This document shows positions 1-5,395 of a stretch of DNA of 14,946 bases, piece by piece. A program made the position numbers and the translations under genes. This DNA is from CBFIJI01 sp965662885 (GTDB lineage Bacteria > Bacteroidota > Bacteroidia > Flavobacteriales > Flavobacteriaceae). The stretch covers positions 1-14,946 of the forward strand of contig CBFIJI010000051.1 in assembly GCA_965662885.1 (NCBI GenBank), in the 5' to 3' direction. The first letter of the stretch is position 1, and every line of letters starts with the position of its first letter. The notes under the pieces were generated by a model that had not been told where the DNA came from, ran no database searches, and was given only the letters and a program-made list of their open reading frames with translations.

Positions 1-82
1 CGCTAAAGTGGACGGTTTGGTTGAATTTACCAAAAAGAGAAATAATAAATCTTACGTTTCTGTAGTTCCTTTCGAGGTATAA
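1..82 (+). CDS. rpmA: 50S ribosomal protein L27, C-terminal end (partial)
   Basis: Only the last 26 codons are inside the window; the reading frame enters at base 2 and ends at a TAA at 80-82. The visible peptide contains VDGLVEFTKKRNNKSYVSV, which matches the C-terminal strand region of bacterial L27, where a VDG-V-F-KK-R/N-N-K-YVSV pattern precedes the end. L27 is a large-subunit protein near the peptidyl transferase centre. Its usual partner rplU (L21) would lie just outside the window to the left; this is expected, not seen. It is followed by a strong hairpin terminator and faces ahcY tail to tail. The identification rests on a short peptide but a distinctive one. Confidence 0.85.
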   Translation, partial: AKVDGLVEFTKKRNNKSYVSVVPFEV

Positions 83-101
83 GAACAAAATTAGATTACA
101 T

Positions 102-132
102 AAAAAAATCCCGCAATTTGCGGGATTTTTTT
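102..132. terminator. bidirectional intrinsic terminator between rpmA and ahcY
   Basis: A perfect inverted repeat has arms ATCCCGCAA (108-116) and TTGCGGGAT (118-126). It is flanked by seven A on the left (102-108) and seven T on the right (126-132). The symmetry gives a GC-rich stem followed by a U tract on either strand, so it can end rpmA rightward and ahcY leftward. It is the only stem with a U tract in this gap. Confidence 0.92.
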
Positions 133-159
133 ATGTCCTTTTATTAAGAAAGGGGGCTA

Positions 160-1482
160 CTAATAACGGTAATATTCTGGTTTAAAAGGTCCTTTAACCG
201 TTACTCCAATATAGTCCGCCTGATCTGTAGACAATTCCTCTAACTCTACACCCAGATGTTCCAAATGTAAAGCAGCAACTTTTTCATCCAAATGTTTGGG
301 AAGCATATAAACCTTATTTTCATATCGGTCGGTATGCAACCATAATTCCAATTGTGCCAAGGTTTGATTGGTAAACGAATTACTCATCACAAAACTAGGA
401 TGTCCTGTAGCACAACCCAAATTGACCAATCGTCCTTCTGCTAAAACAATGATTTGTTTATCATCTTCCAAGGTATATAAATCCACTTGTGGCTTTATCT
501 CAGTTTTGGTACTGCCATAGTTTTCATTCAGCCAAGCAATATCAATTTCATTATCGAAGTGACCAATATTACAAACGATGGCCTTATCCTTCATGGCTAA
601 AAAATAGTCTTTTTTAAGAATATCTTTATTCCCTGTAGCGGTTACAACGATGTCTGCATTAGGAACTACTGTAGCTAATTTTTTCACTTCAAAACCGTCC
701 ATAGCTGCTTGAAGCGCGCAAATGGGATCAATTTCAGTTACGGTAACAATGGCTCCAGCACCACGGAAGGAAGCAGCTGTTCCCTTACCAACATCACCAT
801 AACCACAAACCACCACTCGTTTTCCAGCCAACATTACATCAGTTGCACGGCGGATAGCATCAACGGCACTTTCGCGACATCCGTATTTATTATCAAATTT
901 TGATTTGGTCACTGAGTCATTGACATTGATGGCCGGCATGACCAAAGTTCCGTTTTTCATTCGCTCATAAAGACGGTGTACACCAGTCGTTGTTTCTTCA
1001 GAAAGACCTTTTATTCCACCGACCAATTCAGGGTATTGATCAAAAACCATATTGGTTAAATCACCCCCATCATCTAAAATCATATTTAAAGGCTTCTGGT
1101 CCTCTCCAAAATATAGGGTTTGTTCGATACACCAATCAAATTCCTCTTCATTCATCCCCTTCCAAGCATAAACAGGAATACCTGCTGCTGCAATTGCAGC
1201 TGCTGCATGATCCTGAGTTGAAAAGATATTACATGAACTCCATGTTACTTCTGCACCCAAGGCCACTAAGGTTTCAATCAGTACAGCCGTTTGAATAGTC
1301 ATATGTAAACAACCTGCAATACGTGCCCCTTGGAGTGGCTGAGTTGCACCAAACTCTTTCCGCAATGCCATTAAACCCGGCATTTCCTTTTCAGCCAATA
1401 AAATTTCCTTTCGACCCCAATCAGCCAAGCCAATATCTTTAACTTTATAAGGGAGGCGAGAGGTAGTACTATTAATATTCAT
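160..1482 (-). CDS. ahcY: adenosylhomocysteinase (S-adenosyl-L-homocysteine hydrolase)
   Basis: A 440-residue protein of full family length. It hydrolyses S-adenosylhomocysteine to adenosine and homocysteine, which relieves product inhibition of methyltransferases; it is cytosolic, NAD-dependent and normally tetrameric. Visible signatures are the substrate-domain segments QTAVLIETL (64-72) and NVNDSVTKSKFDNKYGCRES (186-205), the NAD-binding loop VCGYGDVGKG (225-234), NIGHFDNEID (305-314), HPSFVMSNSF (361-370) and the C-terminal KPEYYRY that closes the neighbour's active site in this family. The ATG at 1482 gives the expected N-terminus and lies downstream of a good -33/-7 promoter. The gene is divergent from a phosphopantetheinyl transferase and ends at a terminator shared with rpmA. 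Nothing is truncated. Confidence 0.97.
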   Translation of the reverse strand: MNINSTTSRLPYKVKDIGLADWGRKEILLAEKEMPGLMALRKEFGATQPLQGARIAGCLHMTIQTAVLIETLVALGAEVTWSSCNIFSTQDHAAAAIAAAGIPVYAWKGMNEEEFDWCIEQTLYFGEDQKPLNMILDDGGDLTNMVFDQYPELVGGIKGLSEETTTGVHRLYERMKNGTLVMPAINVNDSVTKSKFDNKYGCRESAVDAIRRATDVMLAGKRVVVCGYGDVGKGTAASFRGAGAIVTVTEIDPICALQAAMDGFEVKKLATVVPNADIVVTATGNKDILKKDYFLAMKDKAIVCNIGHFDNEIDIAWLNENYGSTKTEIKPQVDLYTLEDDKQIIVLAEGRLVNLGCATGHPSFVMSNSFTNQTLAQLELWLHTDRYENKVYMLPKHLDEKVAALHLEHLGVELEELSTDQADYIGVTVKGPFKPEYYRY

Positions 1483-1487
1483 AGTTG

Positions 1488-1495
1488 TATATTTG
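1488..1495 (+). promoter_or_regulatory. -7 promoter box for the phosphopantetheinyl transferase gene
   Basis: TATATTTG is a perfect match to the Bacteroidota -7 consensus TAnnTTTG, 42 bases before the proposed ATG at 1538. I see no convincing TTG/TTTG -33 element at the right spacing, so strength is uncertain. The predicted transcript start, about 1501, nearly coincides with that of the opposing ahcY promoter. Confidence 0.5.
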
Positions 1496-1507
1496 AGATT
1501 TAGTTTT

Positions 1508-1538
1508 CAAAAATACAACCTTTCAAAACAATATCAAA
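1508..1538 (-). promoter_or_regulatory. ahcY promoter (-33 and -7 boxes)
   Basis: Read on the minus strand, TTTG (1538-1535) is followed after 19 bases by TATTTTTG (1515-1508), a full match to the Bacteroidota pattern TTTG-N(about 19)-TAnnTTTG. Transcription would start near 1502, about 20 bases before the ahcY ATG. The -33 box shares its end base with the A of the ATG of the divergent transferase gene. Confidence 0.65.
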
Positions 1539-2179
1539 TGCCGGAAGTTAGATTGCTAAAAGGAAATACGAACTTTCGAGCAGCTTTTTGGCAAATCACA
1601 GAAACCGAGGAAGACTTGTATTACGGTTTAACCCTTACTTCAGAAGCAAAAACCCGATTATCCTCCCGAAAAAGTCTAAGCCACCGAAGAGGTTATTTGG
1701 CCATTCGTCAATTGTTAAAACAACTAAATATTGAACCAAAAACACATCAATACGATGCATTAGGGGCGCCTTATTTAACGGATGGACGTTTTCTTTCCCT
1801 CTCTCATACTAAAACATTTGCTGCAGTTGTTCTTTCCGACGTTGCTGTTGGGATAGATATTGAAAACTATCAGGAAAAAATTGTGCGCATAGCTCCCCGT
1901 TTTTTACATGCTTCGGAACTAACGTCTTCGCAAGCCGTTGAAGATATTCCTCGGCTCACCCAAATATGGACAGCCAAGGAGGCCATTTATAAAGCCCTCC
2001 GAATTCCGGGTATTCATTTTTCTACTCAAATGGAAGTCCAACCTTTTCAAGCGGGAGCCCAAGAGGGAAAAGCATTTGTTTATTTAAAAGAGCAAACCAA
2101 AGAAGTAAACCTCCAGTTTTTCTATTTTCAAGACCATTGCGCCAGTGTAGCCACCTTTAAAACAAATTCTTTAACATGA
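1538..2179 (+). CDS. 4'-phosphopantetheinyl transferase (Sfp/AcpT superfamily)
   Basis: It transfers the phosphopantetheine arm of coenzyme A to a serine of carrier proteins, converting apo to holo form; the likely targets are fatty-acid or other acyl carrier proteins, in the cytosol. The protein has 213 residues from the ATG at 1538. Family motifs are present in order: GAPYL (76-80) and FLSLSHT (85-91), the Mg-binding VGIDIE (104-109, D107 and E109), and WTAKEAIYKA (144-153) with the third acidic ligand E148 and the conserved lysines. A TTG at 1493 would add 15 residues, but it sits inside the -7 box, so I reject it. The stop overlaps the next ATG as ATGA (2176-2179), indicating translational coupling with the small downstream gene. 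Carrier-protein specificity cannot be told from sequence. Confidence 0.9.
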   Translation: MPEVRLLKGNTNFRAAFWQITETEEDLYYGLTLTSEAKTRLSSRKSLSHRRGYLAIRQLLKQLNIEPKTHQYDALGAPYLTDGRFLSLSHTKTFAAVVLSDVAVGIDIENYQEKIVRIAPRFLHASELTSSQAVEDIPRLTQIWTAKEAIYKALRIPGIHFSTQMEVQPFQAGAQEGKAFVYLKEQTKEVNLQFFYFQDHCASVATFKTNSLT

Positions 2180-2436
2180 AAATTTCAGTAGAATTAACGC
2201 TAACACCTTTAAAAGATGACTTTATCCCTGCGATAAAACACTTTATTAAACAATTGAAAACTTCTGGATTTACCGTCTTAGAAAATCCATTGAGTACACA
2301 GATTTATGGGGATTACGACACACTATTTCCCTTTTTGACAGATCAGATAAAAGCCGTTTTTGATGCTGAAGAATCAGTTATTCTAATGATGAAAATCGTA
2401 AAAGGAGATCGGAGTCATTACGTTTCTGATCTTTAA
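2176..2436 (+). CDS. thiamine-binding family protein (YqgV/MTH1187-like, PF01910 type)
   Basis: A small 86-residue cytosolic protein. The pattern MKISVELTLTPL at the N-terminus, a central LENPLSTQIYGDY (35-47) and a late VILMMKIVKGDR (68-79) fit the ferredoxin-like fold of the MTH1187/YkoF-related family, whose members bind thiamine or its pyrimidine moiety as oligomers. It has no signal peptide or membrane segment. It overlaps the transferase gene by 4 bases and lies 168 bases before the pnuC-like gene. In this window it is one of several genes with a thiamine theme, together with the TPP riboswitch and its receptor. That context supports a role in holding or sensing intracellular thiamine, but this is inference; the family also occurs away from thiamine genes. 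Confidence 0.75.
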   Translation: MKISVELTLTPLKDDFIPAIKHFIKQLKTSGFTVLENPLSTQIYGDYDTLFPFLTDQIKAVFDAEESVILMMKIVKGDRSHYVSDL

Positions 2437-2490
2437 AAAGCAGTTAAAAAAGTTTAAAGAAATAAGCGTAAAACAAGACTAGACTTCCCC

Positions 2491-2498
2491 TACTTTTC
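2491..2498 (+). promoter_or_regulatory. possible -7 box before the pnuC-like gene
   Basis: TACTTTTC matches TAnnTTTG at five of the six fixed positions. It would start transcription near 2504, in the 168-base gap after the thiamine-binding gene. No clear -33 box and no terminator are visible in that gap, so readthrough from the upstream genes is equally possible. Confidence 0.25.
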
Positions 2499-2604
2499 GT
2501 GTAAATCAGTAAATTGCATCTAAAATTATACTATCGAAAATCAAGTATCTCTTTTTGATTTTTTCTTCGGAGCCTATAGTGATTATTCGGTAATTGACAT
2601 TGGT

Positions 2605-3174
2605 TTGGAATTCATTGCCGTTGTTTTTGGCTTTTTAAGTGTTCTCTATTCCAAACAAAATAAGATTGCTGTATTTCCTACGGGGATGATTTCTACCGCT
2701 ATTTTTGTTTATCTATTGATAAAGTGGGGTTTGTTAGGTGATATGATGATCAATGCCTACTATTTTATAATGAGTGCATATGGATGGTATTTTTGGACTC
2801 AAAAAAGCAAAGGTCAAATACGTAATCCCATTGCATCAATCAATCGCTCAGAATTACGGTGGAGTCTCTTGATTTTTATAACAACGCTGCTGTTTGTGGT
2901 CATTGTTTATCAAATATTTGATCGTTGGAACAGTTGGTCAGCCTATGTCGATACGCTTACCACGGCCATCTTTTTTGTAGGAATGTGGTTAATGGCTCGG
3001 CGTAAAATCGAACATTGGATCTTTTGGATTATTGGGGATATTATTTCTGTACCCTTATACTTATATAAAGGGTTTACTTTAACGTCATTTCAATATCTTA
3101 TTTTTATTTTAGTAGCAGTTTTTGGATATCGTTCATGGAGAAAAATTTTAACCAACAACAAACAGACTGTTTGA
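2605..3174 (+). CDS. PnuC/PnuT-type vitamin transporter (nicotinamide riboside or thiamine)
   Basis: An inner-membrane carrier of 189 residues from the TTG at 2605, with seven hydrophobic segments at about 2-16, 21-40, 48-64, 86-104, 113-131, 136-153 and 157-176. The aromatic YGWYFW (59-64) and the FPTGMISTAIFVYLL stretch (24-38) are typical of the PnuC family, which takes up nicotinamide riboside; the PnuT branch takes up thiamine. The neighbours argue both ways: a NadR-like kinase overlaps its end (nicotinamide riboside theme), while a thiamine-binding-family gene and a TPP-controlled receptor flank the block (thiamine theme). The start is uncertain. The frame is open back to the stop at 2521-2523 and encodes a family-like segment with FFFGAYSDYSVIDIG just before the TTG, but contains no ATG, GTG or TTG. 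An ATC at 2533 would give 213 residues. Confidence 0.8.
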   Translation: MEFIAVVFGFLSVLYSKQNKIAVFPTGMISTAIFVYLLIKWGLLGDMMINAYYFIMSAYGWYFWTQKSKGQIRNPIASINRSELRWSLLIFITTLLFVVIVYQIFDRWNSWSAYVDTLTTAIFFVGMWLMARRKIEHWIFWIIGDIISVPLYLYKGFTLTSFQYLIFILVAVFGYRSWRKILTNNKQTV

Positions 3175-3704
3175 GAATTGTGTTGTTCGGACCTGAATCT
3201 ACAGGAAAAACTACGATGGCAAAAGCATTGGCTTCGCACTACAACACCCAATGGGTTCCAGAATTTGCTAGAGATTATTTACAAAATAAATGGGACCAAC
3301 ATAGAGAAGTCTGTACCCTTGATGATTTAAAGATTATTGCTGCAGGTCAAATAGCATTAGAAAATAAAGCCTTAAAAACAGCCAATGAATTGCTGTTTTG
3401 TGACACCAATATTTTGGTAACACAAGCTTGGTCGGAAACCCACTTCGAAGGCTATTGCGCCCCAGAAATTTTAACAGCAGCACAACAATTTAACTATGAT
3501 TTTTATTTCTTAACAGACATTGATGTACCTTGGTATGCGGATGATTTGAGAGATCGTCCTGACCAACGTCCACATATGTTTCGTCATTTTAAATCCTTAT
3601 TACAAAAATACAACTGCAATTATACTGTATTAAGTGGGTCTCATGAAGAACGACTTAAAAAAGCGCAACATACAATAAATGAACTTCAATTTACACTAAA
3701 ATGA
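3135..3704 (+). CDS. NadR-like P-loop nucleoside/vitamin kinase (AAA_28 type)
   Basis: A 189-residue cytosolic ATPase/kinase resembling the C-terminal ribosylnicotinamide kinase domain of NadR, without the NadR adenylyltransferase or DNA-binding parts. Walker A is GPESTGKT (19-26). A NadR-like WVPEFARDYL follows at 40-49, a Walker-B-like LLFCDTNI is at 86-93 with D90, and a lid-type DVPWYADDLRDRPDQR is at 130-145. In NAD salvage this domain phosphorylates nicotinamide riboside to NMN just after PnuC import. The ATG lies 40 bases inside the transporter gene and the stop overlaps the DUF4301 start as ATGA, so all three proteins are probably made together. Given the thiamine-related neighbours, thiamine is an alternative substrate; the sequence alone does not decide. 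Confidence 0.82.
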   Translation: MEKNFNQQQTDCLRIVLFGPESTGKTTMAKALASHYNTQWVPEFARDYLQNKWDQHREVCTLDDLKIIAAGQIALENKALKTANELLFCDTNILVTQAWSETHFEGYCAPEILTAAQQFNYDFYFLTDIDVPWYADDLRDRPDQRPHMFRHFKSLLQKYNCNYTVLSGSHEERLKKAQHTINELQFTLK

Positions 3705-5212
3705 TAGCACCAAACGACCAGTCAAATATAGAAGCTAGTGGACGATCATTAGAACTAATTTACCGACAGTTAGAGTATTTAAAAAATGGGAGTTTACCCC
3801 TTCAAAACCTAGAGGTTGCCACCCTTGGAAATGGAATCATTCAACTTAGCACCTCAGATATTGAAAATGCTTTACGGTCTTACGAAGAGGAAGATGGTTC
3901 AAAAAAATGGAGTAAGTTTGTGCCTGCTTCTGGAGCTGCAAGTCGAATGTTTGCTTACTTATATACTTTCATAGACGCGGCTTCAAACCCAAATTTTGAC
4001 CTTGAGCAATACAAAGTTGAAAACAAAGATATCGCCGTTTTTATTGATGGAATTCGTCATTTTCCCTTTTTTAAAGAAGTAGAAGCTTATTTGGATTCCA
4101 ATAAAGAGGCGACCGCTTTTCAAAATGAAAATTTTTATACGTCTTTTATCAAGGCTATGATAAGTACAGACCATTTAGGATTTGGTCAATACCCAAAAGG
4201 ATTACTCCCTTTTTTCCCTCAAGAAAATGGAAATACACTTACAGCTTTTGAAGCCCAATTACTTGAGTCGATTGCTTTATTTCCCGCCAATACGCCCATA
4301 GAAGTTCACTTTACTATTAGCAAAGAACACCGTCCTCTTTTTGACAAAAAAGAAGCTGCTTTTAGAAAAAACATCGCTCCAGAGCTCAATCGTTTGCTAA
4401 CTGTAAACTATTCCTATCAGAATTATTTGACGGACACCCCTGTTTTGGACGAAAATAATGATTGGATTCGTGACCAAAGTGGGGCACTTTTTTTCAGAAA
4501 AGGAGGGCACGGAGCCTTGTTGGAAAACTTAAACCAATTGGATGCCGATAAACTTTGGATTAAAAATATTGACAACATCCAAATGGGAGAAGAAAACAAA
4601 GTCGGGCTTTACTGGCAGAAAATTTTGGGTGGATATTTGACAACAATTCAAAACCAATTATTTGCTCATTTAAAAACTTTAGAAGAGGAGGATACATCGG
4701 ACTTTCAAGCTATTATTGAATTTATTAAAACCTACTTTAACTCGCAGTACTCCGTTGACGAAGGCAGTCAAAAACCGATAAAGCAAAAGTTAATCGACTA
4801 TTTGGATCGACCTTTACGAATTTGTGCGATGATTCCCAATGAAGGTGCTGCCGGAGGAGGACCATTGTGGGAACAGAGCTCTAGAGGACGTACTTTACAA
4901 ATTATTGAAGGCGTAGAAATCAATACTGAATTGCCAGAAAATAAAACATTGCTCCAAGCAGCTACCCATTTTAACCCTGTATTAATTGCCTGTGGGATAA
5001 CCAATAGAAAAGGAGAAAAATACCCCCTACATGACTTTAGAAATCAGAAACGTTATATGGTGGTCAATAAAACTTTAGAAGGGAAAAAAATTAAATCTCT
5101 TGAGTGGCCAGGTCTTTGGAATGGTGGAATGGCCTTTTGGAATACTATTTTTATAGAGGTGCCAGGAGACACTTTTCATCCCGTAAAAAAACTTAATGAT
5201 TTATTACAATAA
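3701..5212 (+). CDS. DUF4301 family protein, possible nucleotidyltransferase
   Basis: A 503-residue cytosolic protein with no signal peptide or membrane segment, recognised as DUF4301 by KFVPASGAASRMF (72-84), RKGGHGALLENLN (266-278) and AMIPNEGAAGGGPLW (376-390). No function is established to my knowledge. By eye the order SGAASRM (77-83), YPKGLLPF (164-171), HFTIS (203-207), GGHGALLENL (268-277) and NIDNI (289-293) parallels UDP-sugar pyrophosphorylases, where a glycine-rich GTRxG loop, a YPKG/PK lysine, a GHGD segment and a metal-binding N-I/V-DN occur in that order. A nucleotidyl- or pyrophosphoryl-transfer role is therefore inferred, not shown. The gene is coupled to the kinase gene by a 4-base overlap and lies directly before a TPP-controlled receptor, so vitamin or cofactor metabolism is the likely setting. 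Confidence 0.85.
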   Translation: MIAPNDQSNIEASGRSLELIYRQLEYLKNGSLPLQNLEVATLGNGIIQLSTSDIENALRSYEEEDGSKKWSKFVPASGAASRMFAYLYTFIDAASNPNFDLEQYKVENKDIAVFIDGIRHFPFFKEVEAYLDSNKEATAFQNENFYTSFIKAMISTDHLGFGQYPKGLLPFFPQENGNTLTAFEAQLLESIALFPANTPIEVHFTISKEHRPLFDKKEAAFRKNIAPELNRLLTVNYSYQNYLTDTPVLDENNDWIRDQSGALFFRKGGHGALLENLNQLDADKLWIKNIDNIQMGEENKVGLYWQKILGGYLTTIQNQLFAHLKTLEEEDTSDFQAIIEFIKTYFNSQYSVDEGSQKPIKQKLIDYLDRPLRICAMIPNEGAAGGGPLWEQSSRGRTLQIIEGVEINTELPENKTLLQAATHFNPVLIACGITNRKGEKYPLHDFRNQKRYMVVNKTLEGKKIKSLEWPGLWNGGMAFWNTIFIEVPGDTFHPVKKLNDLLQ

Positions 5213-5228
5213 TTAGGAAAAATAATTT

Positions 5229-5236
5229 TTACTTTG
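5229..5236 (+). promoter_or_regulatory. -7 promoter box for the riboswitch-receptor transcript
   Basis: TTACTTTG matches TAnnTTTG except for the second position. It lies 17 bases after the DUF4301 stop and would start transcription near 5242, just at the 5' edge of the TPP aptamer. No clear -33 box is visible, so upstream readthrough is also possible. Confidence 0.45.
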
Positions 5237-5240
5237 CAGC

Positions 5241-5320
5241 ATCTCAAAGGGGTGCTGCTTTAACTGTGGCTGAGATTATACCCAATGAACCTGGGCGGGT
5301 AATGCCGCCAAGGGAATATA
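5241..5320 (+). ncRNA. TPP riboswitch (THI element)
   Basis: The conserved THI-box blocks occur in order and with normal spacing: GGGGTGC (5249-5255), GGCTGAGA (5268-5275), ACCC (5280-5283), GAACCTG (5287-5293), GGTAAT (5298-5303) and AGGGAA (5311-5316). The P5-type stem GGCGG/CCGCC is visible (5294-5298 with 5305-5309). The aptamer binds thiamine pyrophosphate. It lies 70 bases upstream of the receptor ATG. No terminator with a U tract follows; instead a hairpin covers the start codon, which points to control of translation. Confidence 0.95.
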
Positions 5321-5358
5321 GTAACAATTGTTTAATCAACTAATCTAGTAGAATAATG

Positions 5359-5395
5359 ACCCCTTTTATTCGAATAAAAATACATTCGAATGAAA
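5359..5395 (+). promoter_or_regulatory. riboswitch expression platform: hairpin covering the receptor start codon
   Basis: Bases 5364-5375 (TTTTATTCGAAT) can pair with 5384-5395 (ATTCGAATGAAA) around an 8-base loop, giving a 12-bp stem with one G-U pair that buries the ATG at 5390-5392. Just before it, ACCCCTTT (5359-5366) is perfectly complementary to AAAGGGGT (5246-5253) of the aptamer, including part of its universally conserved GGGGTGC. The two pairings share bases 5364-5366, so they compete, as expected for a switch acting on translation. Confidence 0.65.

Noticed and set aside
709..1298. Open frames antisense to ahcY (709-903 and 990-1298, + strand).
   Set aside because: They are shadows of a clearly coding gene, with composition unlike a real protein and no own promoter.
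1493..1537. TTG start at 1493 adding 15 residues to the phosphopantetheinyl transferase.
   Set aside because: The TTG lies within the TATATTTG promoter box, and the ATG at 1538 gives a normal family N-terminus.
5376..5383. The paired ATTCGAAT octamers before the receptor gene as a regulator operator.
   Set aside because: They could be an operator, but their placement around the ATG and the extended 12-bp pairing after a riboswitch make an RNA hairpin the simpler reading.
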